The notes beneath the pieces are model-generated. The model was not told the origin of the DNA. It did not search any database and was given only the letters and a program-made list of their open reading frames with translations. From the NCBI GenBank assembly GCA_032622095.1, contig CP136063.1:85847980-85911979 (forward strand): DNA of 64,000 nucleotides, in the 5' to 3' direction. The position numbers were made by a program, and so were the translations under genes. Positions 58,701-61,215 of this stretch are shown in pieces (positions within the stretch are counted from its first letter, which is position 1; each line of letters opens with the position of its first letter). The DNA is from Siphonodentalium dalli. Lineage: Eukaryota; Mollusca; Scaphopoda; Gadilida; Siphonodentaliidae.

Positions 58701-61194
58701 TACTGACCGCATAAACCCTCGAGCTAGCCATTATTACTGACAGTATGATCCCTATTAGCTAGCCATTATTACTGACAGTATGATCCCTATTAGCTAGCCA
58801 TTATTACTGACAGTATGAACCCTCGAGCTAGCCATTATTACTGACCGCATGAACCCTCGAGCTAGCCATTATTACTGACCGCATGAACCCTCGAGCTAGC
58901 CATTATTACTGACAGCATGAACCCTCGAGCTAGCTATTATTACTGACCGCATGAACCCTCGAGCTAGCCATTATTACTGACAGTATGATCCCTATTAGCT
59001 AGCCATTATTACTGACCGCATGAACCCTCGAGCTAGCCATTATTACTGACAGCATGATCCCTATTAGCTAGCCATTATTACTGACAGCATGAACCCTCGA
59101 GCTAGCCATTATTACTGACCGCATGAACCCTCGAGCTAGCCATTATTACTGACAGTATGTTCCCTATTAGCTAGCCATTATTACTGACCGCATGAACCCT
59201 CGAGCTAGCCATTATTACTGACAGCATGATCCCTATTAGCTAGCCATTATTACTGACAGCATGAACCCTCGAGCTAGCCATTATTACTGACCGCATGAAC
59301 CCTCGAGCTAGCCATTATTACTGACAGTATGATCCCTATTAGCTAGCCATTATTACTGACCGCATGAACCCTCGAGCTAGCCATTATTACTGACAGTATG
59401 ATCCCTATTAGCTAGCCATTATTACTGACAGCATGAACCCTCGAGCTAGCCATTATTACTGACCACATGAACCCTCGAGCTAGCCATTATTACTGACCGC
59501 ATGAACCATCGAGCTAGCCATTATTACTGACAGCATGAACCCTCGAGCTAGCCATTGTTACTGACAGCATGAACCCTCGAGCTAGCCATTATTACTGACA
59601 GCATGAACCCTCGAGCTAGCCATTATTACTGACCGCATGAACCCTCGAGCTAGCCATTATTACTGACAGTATGATCCCTATTAGCTAGCCATTATTACTG
59701 ACCGCATGAACCCTCGAGCTAGCCATTATTACTGACAGCATGATCCCTATTAGCTAGCCATTATTACTGACAGCATGAACCCTCGAGCTAGCCATTATTA
59801 CTGACCGCATGAACCCTCGAGCTAGCCATTATTACTGACCGCATGAACCCTCGAGCTAGCCATTATTACTGACAGCATGAACCCTCGAGCTAGCCATTAT
59901 TACTGACCGCATGAACCCTATTAGCTATCCATTATTACTGACAGTATGAACCCTCGAACTAGCCATTATTACTGACAGCATGATCCCTATTAGCTAGCCA
60001 TTATTACTGACAGAATGAACCCTCGAGCTAGCCATTATTACTGACCGCATGAACCCTCGAGCTAGCCATTGTTACTGACAGCATGAACCCTCGAGCTAGC
60101 CATTGTTACTGACAGCATGAAACCTCGAGCTAGCCATTATTACTGACAGCATGATCCCTATTAGCTAGCCATTATTACTGACAGAATGAACCCTCGAGCT
60201 AGCCATTATTACTGACCGCATGAACCCTCGAGCTAGCCATTGTTACTGACAGCATGAACCCTCGAGCTAGCCATTGTTACTGACCGCATGAACCCTCGAG
60301 CTAGCCATTATTACTGACCGCATGAACCCTCGAGCTAGCCATTGTTACTGACGGCATGAACCCTCGAGCTAGCCATTGTTACTGACGGCATGAACCCTCG
60401 AGCTAGCCATTGTTACTGACCGCATGAACCCTCGAGCTAGCCATTGTTACTGACCACATGAACCCTCGAGCTAGCCATTGTTACTGACCGCATGAACCCT
60501 CGAGCTAGCCATTGTTACTGACAGCATGATCCCTCGAGCTAGCCATTATTACTGACAGCATGATCCCTATTAGCTAGCCATTATTACTGACCGCATGAAC
60601 CCTCGAGCTAGCCATTATTACTGACCGCATGAACCCTCGAGCTAGCCATTATTACTGACAGCATGAACCCTCGAGCTAGCCATTGTTACTGACAGCATGA
60701 TCCCTATTAGCTAGCCGTTATTACTGACCGCATGAACCCTCGAGCTAGCCATTATTACTGACCGCATGAACCCTCGAGCTAGCCATTGTTACTGACAGCA
60801 TGATCCCTCGAGCTAGCCATTATTACTGACCGCATGAACCCTCGAGCTAGCCATTGTTACTGACAGCATTATCCCTCGAGCTAGCCATTGTTACTGACAG
60901 TATGATCCCTCGAGCTAGCCATTGTTACTGACAGTATGAACCCTCGAGCTAGCCATTGTTACTGACAAATTCTGAATTTTCTTCTGTAGCATGGACAGAG
61001 CAGGACTCTACAGTGCTGTCAAACTTTAGTTCCCCTTCTGATGGATGCTCTGGAAAAATATGTTGACGACTCAAACTTCGACAATGGAAACAGAATGATC
61101 TATGACATAGCCAGAACTGAACCAGAGATAATCGCGGAGCATACAGAAAAGATTATTGAGCTCACAGTCAAACATTTAAATAATGAACTTCTTA
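7451..61194 (+). CDS. Large multi-exon gene for a HEAT/ARM-like alpha-solenoid protein (15 coding exons, 3' end beyond window)
   Basis: Exons: 7451-7725, 10323-10479, 15441-15601, 18819-18987, 20840-20976, 21936-22074, 23546-23673, 31759-31882, 34164-34306, 36079-36202, 46078-46199, 46872-47019, 47999-48120, 52653-52809, 60990-61194. All have AG/GT borders and join in one open frame of 770 codons plus one base. The product is rich in Leu, Lys, Glu and Asp in amphipathic helical patterns, with no signal peptide or membrane segment, so probably an intracellular helical-repeat scaffold. Intron phases alternate 2 and 0 for 14 introns; exon pairs form modules ending near residues 144, 254, 346, 430, 519, 609 and 702. 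I do not recognise the family. A solenoid such as the N-terminal region of Melted/VEPH1 is a weak, unverified alternative. No catalytic motif is visible. The exon chain is firm; the fold is inferred; the function is unknown. Confidence 0.85.
8345..8628. mobile_element. Two-hairpin MITE (CAAGCCT family), partial, intron 1
   Basis: One complete hairpin (8516-8600) plus the linker containing CAATCTGATCCTATGTCTCC and a shortened end (CCAGGCCTG). The other hairpin is missing. Confidence 0.65.
8640..9975. other. Intron 1: no recognisable feature
   Basis: Overlapping frames at 9071-9425 on both strands have no motif and mutually exclusive codon use. I see nothing to support a gene. Confidence 0.5.
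9979..10102 (+). repeat. Pyrimidine-rich tract in intron 1
   Basis: About 120 bases dominated by CT and TC on the + strand (TCTCTCTTTTCCCC, CCTCCCTCTGCCTCTG), 220 bases upstream of exon 2. Confidence 0.7.
10323..10479 (+). CDS. Coding exon 2
   Basis: Residues 92-144. The acceptor is TTACAG and the donor GTAAGT. It encodes a helical segment containing SVLYDFYMALMKSG and ends DVLEDYCK, echoing the YK ends of exons 11 and 13. It closes the first, longer N-terminal exon pair. Intron phase 0. Confidence 0.85.
10920..11444. mobile_element. TTAA-flanked fold-back MITE (piggyBac-like ends) with a nested element, intron 2
   Basis: TTAA at 10916-10919 and 11445-11448. Ends match the element at 20530: left CTGTTCCATGACTAGAG, CTGAAATTTT and GCCTGTGCCAATGCATTCTC; right GCAGCGCAGCTCCCGTCAAG. 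The middle is replaced by a GC-rich element (10981-11375). Confidence 0.75.
10981..11375. mobile_element. Nested GC-rich inverted-repeat element
   Basis: Starts CCCCGCTGGACAAAACAAGT and ends with the complement of CCCTGCTGGACAAAACAAGT. The interior holds about five tandem copies of a 19-21 bp unit, GGCCGAACGGCAAGTACAC, plus inverted and degenerate copies. Flanks are TAA and TAT, so a 3-bp target duplication is possible but imperfect. Confidence 0.7.
11450..12440. other. Intron 2: no recognisable feature
   Basis: AT-rich noncoding sequence. A PolyA-like AATAAA context occurs by chance. Confidence 0.5.
12448..14290. mobile_element. Helentron/pearl-like nonautonomous element with ~165-175 bp tandem units, intron 2
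   Basis: Starts with ATTTTAGCTCACCTTTACTT and AGTTTGAGCTATTGCC, a short hairpin cap like the left ends of mollusc Helentron relatives. About ten head-to-tail units follow, each with ATCATGAAATTTGTCATGG, ACATGTAGATGGGAACGAGT, TTTTGGGGTCATTCGGC and CAGTGGCCATCTTGGATTT. Units alternate between two variants (CAAAATTCAATCCATTAGCA versus TTTTACTCTTTG). The short frames on the - strand are translations of the repeat. Confidence 0.75.
14418..14512. repeat. Palindrome
   Basis: AGATCTTCAACTCATTATG...AATATAAGATTTTAT is followed 12 bases later by its imperfect complement (ATAAAATCTTATATCC...CGTTGGAGATC). Confidence 0.7.
14551..14767. mobile_element. TA-flanked palindromic MITE (mariner/Tc1-type target), copy 1
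   Basis: Nearly perfect ~100-bp arms (CAGTAATGTCCTAATTAATT...CCACAGCAGAATTGTGGGTA) meet at a short loop (GAAAGCTTTCGGCGAGAGC). Flanked by TA on both sides. No coding capacity. Confidence 0.85.
14916..15120. mobile_element. TA-flanked palindromic MITE, copy 2
   Basis: Same family 150 bases downstream; CAGTAATGCCCTAATTAATC to its complement, flanked by TA at 14914 and 15121. The short frames on both strands mirror each other because of the palindrome. Confidence 0.87.
15441..15601 (+). CDS. Coding exon 3
   Basis: Residues 145-197 plus two bases, between CCTTTCAG and GTAAGT. Encodes a Lys/Asp-rich helix (DDKKVEKCISDL), a Tyr-containing linker and a second helix (YTSLLEHSIRYNLFDTLL). First half of module 3+4, which at 110 residues is the longest pair. 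Intron phase 2. Confidence 0.85.
15740..16218. mobile_element. Imperfect inverted-repeat MITE, intron 3
   Basis: Left end AGGCTCTCTTAATTTTCG follows TTAA; the right end is the complement of AAAGGCCCACTTAATTTTTG. The interior (GAGCCATAATGG, CAAATGGTGATGAATTATAG) matches 49630-49935 in the opposite orientation. Confidence 0.65.
16660..17460. repeat. Diverged direct repeat pair in intron 3
   Basis: 16670-16800 and 17250-17375 share CATTGCGTTCCCAAAATGTT-like and TGCTTACAACATGCACTCAC-like phrases. An ATT microsatellite lies at 16774-16791. Confidence 0.5.
17530..17880. repeat. Two ~165-bp tandem units (pearl-type core), intron 3
   Basis: GCATGGTAACTGGAACAAAT / GCATGGTAACTTGAGCAATA, GAAAAGATGCAGGCC / GAGAAGATGCAGGCC and GAGTTATGCCCCTT (twice) recur at ~165-bp spacing. 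A more degraded third part (GTGGCTCACATTTGAGAACA) is at 18490-18520. Confidence 0.65.
18819..18987 (+). CDS. Coding exon 4
   Basis: Residues 198-254, between ACTTGCAG and GTATTT. Encodes a conserved-looking helix pair: KPSLVPKFIDLGYFYLAQHR, then FRACYGELVEGLFRKYED. The hydrophobic spacing fits a HEAT/ARM helix hairpin. Intron phase 0. Confidence 0.85.
19028..19452. mobile_element. Two-hairpin MITE (variant ends ATATGGTGCCAGA), intron 4
   Basis: Ends ATATGGTGCCAGA and TCTGGCACCATAT. Contains two hairpins based on GAGGTCCCCAGAGG. It lies 40 bases after exon 4. Confidence 0.8.
19522..19773. mobile_element. Two-hairpin MITE (CAAGCCT family), short form
   Basis: AAGCCTTGAAATAGTGTGTC to its complement, with two adjacent hairpins separated by CTGAGGTGTAAGCAG. 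No clear target duplication. Confidence 0.75.
20100..20320. repeat. Degraded pearl-type minisatellite unit
   Basis: Contains GCAGCCATCTTTGATTTTAC, TGCCACATCCCTCTTCTGAT and TAAAACATGGCCACCAAATC, matching units at 32.9-33.4 kb. Confidence 0.5.
20530..20784. mobile_element. TTAA-flanked two-hairpin MITE (piggyBac-like ends), intron 4
   Basis: TTAA at 20526-20529 and 20785-20788; ends CCCTTCCATGACTTGAGC and GAGCTCC-type complement CCCTTTCATGAAGGGAGCTG. It contains two hairpins on CAATGCATTCTCTTATATAA/TGCGAG and ends 50 bases before exon 5. Confidence 0.82.
20840..20976 (+). CDS. Coding exon 5
   Basis: Residues 255-299 plus two bases, between TAATTTTAG and GTAATG. Encodes two amphipathic helices (VCAYLRKLKDLYLCDTF and VDELIFVLKKILESKG). 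First half of a 92-residue module. Intron phase 2. Confidence 0.85.
21004..21338. mobile_element. TTAA-flanked element with CGACATATATGTCG repeats, intron 5
   Basis: TTAA on both sides (21000-21003, 21339-21342), ends CCCTTTCGAG and CCAAAGGG. Interior: ACGTCATATACATGACGTCA near the left and two copies of CGACATATATGTCGTTCTA near the right. Confidence 0.65.
21573..21880 (+). mobile_element. tRNA-derived SINE
   Basis: A tRNA-like head with an A box (TAGCTCAGTCGG) and B box (GGTTCAAATCC, 21643-21653), a ~180-bp body and a tail of CGACATTAAACCCCAATCAATCAATCAA. Flanked by a 15-base target duplication with one mismatch (TCTTCTTCAAACATA, 21558; TCTTCTCCAAACATA, 21881), showing LINE-type insertion. 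The tRNA part cannot form a normal acceptor stem, so it is not a working tRNA. Confidence 0.87.
21936..22074 (+). CDS. Coding exon 6
   Basis: Residues 300-346, between ATTTTACAG and GTAGTA. Encodes a helix (DALLCEAIDFIIALAPRK) and an unusual aromatic stretch (WTTGRYFYYRDKTVK) that is less helical than the other exons. A SINE and its target repeat end only 40 bases before this acceptor. Intron phase 0. Confidence 0.85.
22258..22382. mobile_element. Half of a two-hairpin MITE (CAAGCCT family)
   Basis: One hairpin plus the right end TATTTCAAGGCTTG; the left half is missing. Confidence 0.65.
22390..22795. other. Intron 6: no recognisable feature
   Basis: Noncoding sequence between repeats. Confidence 0.45.
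22804..23413. mobile_element. hAT-type nonautonomous element, 610 bp (GCCAAAT family), copy 1
   Basis: Ends CAGGGTCCGCGCTG and its complement CAGGGTTCGCGCTG, flanked by perfect 8-bp CATATACC (22796 and 23414). Both subterminal regions are filled with GCCAAAT/ATTTGGCA motifs. Same family as 34584-35183. Confidence 0.92.
23546..23673 (+). CDS. Coding exon 7
   Basis: Residues 347-388 plus two bases, between CATTCCAG and GTAAGA. Encodes KATKLFSLLAPKYIELLEK and KEMMDGVATCLMACPDM, a HEAT-like hairpin. The following 8.1 kb intron holds the tandem duplication. Intron phase 2. Confidence 0.85.
23870..23932. repeat. Hairpin at the head of the 67-bp minisatellite
   Basis: GGAAATGTTCAGATAATAAG...CTTATTATGTGAACATTTCC forms a stem with a GTCGTTTG-containing loop. 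A related half is at 54890-54945. Confidence 0.65.
23933..24343. repeat. 67-bp minisatellite, first block (about 6 units)
   Basis: Unit: GGGTTAACTTATTTTCTGAA, CATTTCCTATGGGATAACTA, CTCATCAATGAGTATTAAGT, ATAGAAA (67 bp). Each unit carries an internal ACTCATCAATGAGT palindrome. Confidence 0.9.
24344..26532. mobile_element. 2.19 kb inverted-repeat (hAT-like) element, copy A
   Basis: Begins CAGGGTTTCCGGC and ends with the complement of CAGGGTTCCGCC. It is inserted in the minisatellite, with GATAACT on the left and GATAAAT on the right, a 7-8 base target duplication with one mismatch. No transposase is recognisable; the small frames inside carry no motif. A hairpin (25009-25070, ACGCCACAACCGTCCAATC) and a nested GGTCCGGTCC-ended element lie within it. 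Confidence 0.7.
25658..26403. mobile_element. Nested element with CCGGTCCGGTCC ends
   Basis: Clusters of GGTCCGGTCCA at 25663-25730 and their complements at 26291-26400 bracket ~550 bp of AT-rich sequence. The exact ends are uncertain. The same arrangement is repeated at +2,532 in copy B. Confidence 0.55.
26533..26874. repeat. 67-bp minisatellite, second block (about 5 units)
   Basis: Same unit as at 23.9 kb; units vary at AGAAAAGG versus AGAACGGG and TTATTTTCTG versus TTATTATCTG. Confidence 0.9.
26875..29064. mobile_element. 2.19 kb inverted-repeat element, copy B (tandem duplicate)
   Basis: Essentially base-for-base the same as 24344-26532; the difference I found is one extra C in a C-run near 27505. 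It includes the nested GGTCC element (about 28190-28935). Confidence 0.9.
29065..29705. repeat. 67-bp minisatellite, third block (about 9-10 units)
   Basis: Same unit; two units carry a 3-base insertion (TATTATAAAGTATAG), so their period is 70 bp. The block ends where a two-hairpin MITE inserted. Confidence 0.9.
29714..29967. mobile_element. Two-hairpin hAT-type MITE (CAAGCCT family), perfect target duplication
   Basis: Ends CAAGCCTTGAAAT / ATTTCAAGGCTTG, flanked by identical 8-bp AGTGGGTT at 29706 and 29968. Two hairpins side by side, separated by CTGAGGTGTAAGCAG. Confidence 0.92.
30318..30650. mobile_element. Two tandem tRNA-like (SINE-related) units
   Basis: Two ~155-170 bp units share GGGACATCTCAATGTG, CATTC.GAT and TGAGAATTT.  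Each has a B-box-like motif (GGGTTCAAACCCTGAC at 30348; GGGTTCGAACCCCGGC at 30518). An A box is not clear. Confidence 0.5.
30850..31240. other. Intron 7: no recognisable feature
   Basis: Noncoding; nothing recognised. Confidence 0.4.
31289..31704 (+). mobile_element. 3' end of a DIRS-type retrotransposon
   Basis: 31289-31388 is an imperfect palindrome with CCATATAGTTCAGTGGGCAA at one end and its complement at the other, but unlike halves, as expected for an internal complementary region. The second half is the complement of 31634-31700 (CCATATAGTTTAGTGGGCAA...CTTCTAGGAGATATATATTT), the right terminal repeat. The matching left end is absent from the window. Confidence 0.6.
31759..31882 (+). 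CDS. Coding exon 8
   Basis: Residues 389-430, between AATTTTAG and GTAAGG. Encodes MWIKIIVILVRNTHPEYART and a second helix ARAIVRDMAKILDWK. It completes an 84-residue module with exon 7. Intron phase 0. Confidence 0.85.
31883..32800. other. Intron 8, first part: no recognisable feature
   Basis: Contains a T-run of about 19 near 32299. The frames seen have no motif. Confidence 0.45.
32805..33480. repeat. Pearl-type minisatellite, degraded (about 4 units), intron 8
   Basis: Starts with TATGGTATGGGTTGGCATCC and a TCCATCCGTCAGTCTGTCC stretch, then units with CACCAAACTTCATATGGATC, TGACCTCTAGATGGGA and ATTTTACTCTTTG at ~165-bp spacing. Confidence 0.65.
33533..34086. mobile_element. Pearl/Helentron-like nonautonomous element, intron 8
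   Basis: Begins TTATTATACCCCCACTTTCG with a hairpin (ATACCCCC...GGGGGGTAT), then TTCGTCCG/TCCGTCCGTCC, two ~165-bp units (AACTATGAACCGATTTCAAT / AAATATGAACCGATTTCGAT) and ends GGTGGGGGTATGCTAGCACG. It ends 77 bases before exon 9. Confidence 0.65.
34164..34306 (+). CDS. Coding exon 9
   Basis: Residues 431-477 plus two bases, between TATTTTCAG and GTATAT. Encodes VKEIAKAMASMKLPENN and LRDLADGFKNIMHKILSKLR. Highly charged and helical. Intron phase 2. Confidence 0.85.
34584..35183. mobile_element. hAT-type nonautonomous element, 600 bp (GCCAAAT family), copy 2
   Basis: Ends CAGGGTTCACGTTG and the complement of CAGGGTCCGCATTG, flanked by identical 8-bp GTTAAAGC (34576 and 35184). Inverted relative to copy 1 at 22804. 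Confidence 0.92.
35335..35690. mobile_element. Two-hairpin MITE (ATATGGTGCC variant), truncated
   Basis: Starts ATATGGTGCCGGACATTTAC, one hairpin, linker with GCTATGGGAGACCTAGGCAC; the second hairpin breaks off after AAGCAGAATGA. Confidence 0.65.
35786..35998. mobile_element. Two-hairpin MITE fragment
   Basis: AATAGTGTGTCTGACATTTG followed by one degenerate hairpin and part of the linker; ends 80 bases before exon 10. Confidence 0.6.
36079..36202 (+). CDS. Coding exon 10
   Basis: Residues 478-519, between TATTTCAG and GTATGT. Encodes GELTLLVLTYLGTGIEIF followed by an acidic helix (CDAAEDLASHIDFK). Completes an 89-residue module. The next intron is 9.9 kb and holds the DIRS-type element. Intron phase 0. 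Confidence 0.85.
36223..36381. mobile_element. TTAA-class two-hairpin MITE, split by the DIRS-type element (left part)
   Basis: TAACTCTTTCATGACGGAGC and GGTGCAGCATTAAA match the end of the element at 20530. One full hairpin (GTGCATTCTCTTACATGTGA...) and half of the second (GGCCTATGTATCCTCTTATA) are present; the remainder (ATGCGAGGGTCCC) continues at 40862. Confidence 0.6.
36406..36571. repeat. Left inverted terminal repeat of the DIRS-type element
   Basis: Includes ACTGAACTATATGGATATAT, GTAAACCATAGTAGGAAAGG and GTCACGCATGCGCAGTCCCA, each found complemented at 40652-40815. Confidence 0.85.
37854..38561 (+). pseudogene. Frame of 235 codons in the DIRS-type core, possible gag-like remnant
   Basis: The longest frame in the window outside repeats. 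A Gly run comes from the G-tract at 37957. The middle is rich in Ser, Asp and Ala (KASEAFDDDPSAHNTSDCGS), a composition seen in gag-like proteins, but I see no defining motif. Overlapping frames on both strands (37874, 38155, 38204 reverse) show it could be by chance. Its position inside the DIRS-type element argues against a host gene. Confidence 0.3.
38713..38945. repeat. Short direct repeat inside the DIRS-type core
   Basis: TCGGTCTATGCTGGATTTGT occurs at 38713 and again at 38922. Confidence 0.7.
40491..40590. repeat. Internal complementary region (ICR) of the DIRS-type element
   Basis: First half CCATATAGTTCAGTGTGAGG...TTTGGCGGAAA is the complement of the left end (36382-36420); second half ATTTTTCCTTAAAGAAAGCC...CACTGAACTAT is the complement of the right end (40805-40858). 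In DIRS1 such a region templates completion of the circular cDNA. Confidence 0.75.
40652..40858. repeat. Right inverted terminal repeat of the DIRS-type element with its extension
   Basis: Complement of the left repeat to 40815, then a unique extension (TTCAGGCTTTCTTTAAGGAA...TTTTAAAAAT) that matches the second half of the ICR. Confidence 0.8.
41324..41492. mobile_element. Long palindrome (fold-back element), intron 10
   Basis: GGGGATAACAGTGTGGTGTT...GGTACATGGCGAATATACTG and its complement meet at a GGGCGACGGCGGAGCCGGAG loop. A third diverged arm (GGTATAACGTTGTGGTGTTT) at 41917-41975 suggests the full element is longer. Confidence 0.7.
41995..42865. other. Intron 10: no recognisable feature
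   Basis: Noncoding; nothing recognised. Confidence 0.45.
42872..42909. repeat. Poly-C tract
   Basis: About 22 C, then TCT, then a further C-run of about 10. Such tracts are prone to length errors. Confidence 0.9.
43009..43459. mobile_element. TTAA-flanked inverted-repeat MITE, 451 bp
   Basis: TTAA at 43005-43008 and 43460-43463. Left AGGTACTCAATCCGATCAGA; right the complement of AGATGCATTATCCGAATTAA, imperfect inverted ends. A fragment of the same family is at 5072. Confidence 0.7.
43512..43619. mobile_element. TA-flanked palindromic MITE, single arm
   Basis: CAGTAATGCCCTAAATAATC through CATTCATCGGAAAGCTCTCA matches the left arm of the copies at 14551 and 52980; the right arm is missing. 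Confidence 0.8.
44047..45279. mobile_element. piggyBac-like nonautonomous element, 1,233 bp
   Basis: TTAA at both sides (44043, 45280). Ends CCCTTTCTTTACTAAATAC and complement of CCCCTTTCTTTACTAAATGG. TTAA plus CCC-starting ends is the piggyBac signature. No transposase frame is visible. Its left end resembles the 67-bp minisatellite unit. Confidence 0.72.
45610..45730. mobile_element. TTAA-class two-hairpin MITE, right half
   Basis: One hairpin (GGCCAATGTAATTTCCTATA...GAATACATTGGC), then GTTTTCGCAAAATGCCAGGA and a CGAAAGGGTTAA end at 45726-45737. Confidence 0.6.
46078..46199 (+). CDS. Coding exon 11
   Basis: Residues 520-559 plus two bases, between TTCTTTCAG and GTAAGT. Encodes SREQALEAIGAHLIKGVDE and ends VLESYK. 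It aligns over its whole length with exon 13: same start (x-S-P), same GV at the same spacing, same YK at the exon end, and same length (122 bp). Intron phase 2. Confidence 0.87.
46380..46711. mobile_element. TTAA-flanked fold-back element, 332 bp
   Basis: Nearly the whole element is one palindrome: AGGGGGACTGTACAATAAAT to its complement, with arms of about 150 bases meeting at ATGAGTTTATGACTCAAGTC. TTAA at 46376-46379 and 46712-46715. It sits between exons 11 and 12. Confidence 0.88.
46872..47019 (+). CDS. Coding exon 12
   Basis: Residues 560-609, between AATTTCAG and GTGAGT. Encodes KDLMSIYTNVLQKAEDHLGE and LKLAGHIFEWITT. It parallels exon 14, where an acidic linker is followed by a long helix starting in the same position. 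Intron phase 0. Confidence 0.87.
47020..47998. other. Intron 12: no recognisable repeat
   Basis: AT-rich intron without a hairpin or known repeat; unusual here for lacking any recognisable insertion. Confidence 0.45.
47999..48120 (+). CDS. Coding exon 13
   Basis: Residues 610-649 plus two bases, between CTTTCTAG and GTAAGT. Encodes IKLQSLQFINKLMEHGVEG and ends IIKCYK; the apparent paralogue of exon 11 inside the same gene. Intron phase 2. Confidence 0.87.
48688..49616. mobile_element. Pearl/Helentron-like element with four internal units, intron 13
   Basis: Starts TTATTATCCCTCGCCAAATT with a TTTTTAAATTT-type hairpin and a TCCGTCCGTCTGTCC stretch. Units of about 150-185 bp repeat CAACGGATTTCAAAGAT, GAGTTCGCAAGCCAGGTC and GACGACGTCACAGGGCTCAT. 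It ends GGGGGATACCGCCATCTGCG. Confidence 0.75.
49630..49935. mobile_element. Inverted-repeat MITE, related to 15740-16218, opposite orientation
   Basis: TTAA at 49626 then AGGCCCACTTAATTTTCGAG. Shares ATACGGTTTTAATAACAATA- and CATCACCATTTGAAATG-like phrases with the complement of the other copy. Confidence 0.65.
49940..50755. other. Intron 13: no recognisable feature
   Basis: AT-rich, nothing recognised. Confidence 0.45.
50763..52575. mobile_element. hAT-type element (GCCAAAT family), copy 3, split by a Harbinger-type insertion
   Basis: 50770-51046 and 52416-52570 match the two parts of the copies at 22804 and 34584 (GCCAAATACTATCCCTTA..., AGGTGTTAACTTTTCCTAAA, AAAAAGTGACGATGCCAAAA). Both CAGGG ends are eroded. 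Its right end lies about 80 bases before exon 14. Confidence 0.8.
51050..52412. mobile_element. PIF/Harbinger-type element, 1,363 bp, nested
   Basis: Ends GGCCAAAAAAAAAAGGGTTT (followed by TGATTCTCGGGCA) and its complement, flanked by TAA at 51047-51049 and 52413-52415; the unoccupied site is seen in copy 1 (CACTACTAATATAA). It contains three GAAATAGGGAGATTT repeats at 51368-51428. No transposase frame is recognised. Confidence 0.78.
52653..52809 (+). CDS. Coding exon 14
   Basis: Residues 650-702, following a T-rich tract ending TTTTTCAG, donor GTATGA. Encodes KENEVFISIFKLVLSKTDEF and an aromatic stretch (SIFGWMYSRDLQMWIDR). The donor is weaker than the others. The following intron is 8.2 kb and mostly satellite. 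Intron phase 0. Confidence 0.85.
52980..53194. mobile_element. TA-flanked palindromic MITE, copy 4 (complete)
   Basis: CAGTAATGCCCTAAGTAATC to its complement, arms of about 100 bases and a CTCAGTGAGAG loop, flanked by TA at both ends. Confidence 0.87.
53200..54015. other. Intron 14: no recognisable feature
   Basis: AT-rich noncoding; a frame on the - strand at 53487-53753 has no motif. Confidence 0.45.
54025..54274. mobile_element. TTAA-class two-hairpin MITE
   Basis: TTAA at 54021, then CCCTTTACCCAACAGAAGGG. Two hairpins (CCAATGCATTCTCTTATATA + TGCGAGTCGACC and complement) with inverted order at each end and CCCTGTGCC / GGCACAGGG bracketing. The right TTAA is lost. Confidence 0.72.
54280..54850. 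other. Intron 14: no recognisable feature
   Basis: Noncoding. Phrases such as TTGACCAAATTTGG hint at an old pearl-type unit, too degraded to call. Confidence 0.4.
54854..54950. repeat. Solo end related to the 67-bp minisatellite unit
   Basis: GACCCTTCCTATACTAAATT, TGATGAGTATTCCC, GGAAATGTTCAGATAAGAAG: the minisatellite unit in reverse orientation as a single copy. Confidence 0.6.
54985..60966. repeat. Satellite array, 34-35 bp unit, about 175 copies, inside intron 14
   Basis: Unit: GAACCCTCGAGCTAGCCATT, ATTACTGACCGCAT (34 bp). Variable sites: CCGCATG/CAGCATG/CAGTATG; ATTATT/ATTGTT; CTCGAGCTAGCC versus CTATTAGCTAGCC (35 bp) or CTATTAGCTATAGCC (37 bp). The middle third has a higher-order period of 172 bp. 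The units have stops in the frames I checked, so no long frame exists. CTCGAG and GCTAGC palindromes occur in nearly every unit. Confidence 0.97.
60958..60989 (+). promoter_or_regulatory. Splice branch point and acceptor of exon 15, partly supplied by the satellite
   Basis: Only 23 bases separate the last satellite unit (ending 60966) from the exon. They include a pyrimidine-rich TTTTCTTCTGTAG. The satellite's TTACTGAC fits the metazoan branch-point consensus (CTRAC core); its A at 60965 is 25 bases from the exon, a normal distance. Confidence 0.5.
60990..61194 (+). CDS. Coding exon 15 (last one in the window)
   Basis: Residues 703-770 plus one base, between TTCTTCTGTAG and GTAAGT. Encodes three helices: TLQCCQTLVPLLMDALEKY, NRMIYDIARTEPEIIAEH and KIIELTVKHLNNELL. 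It is longer than the other repeat exons (205 bp) and its downstream intron is phase 1, so the alternating pattern ends here. The pattern suggests a terminal or capping part of the solenoid. No further exon is recognisable before 64000. Confidence 0.82.
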
Positions 61195-61215
61195 GTAAGT
61201 ATACTATATTCTACT

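Noticed and set aside
54985-60966. Regular short repeats resembling a CRISPR array
   Set aside because: The units are contiguous 34-35 bp with no unique spacers, in an animal intron. This is a satellite.
60990-61194. Naming the host gene as a Melted/VEPH1 orthologue
   Set aside because: Only a vague helical-repeat resemblance in one exon. No PH domain or diagnostic stretch is in the window, so no symbol is given.
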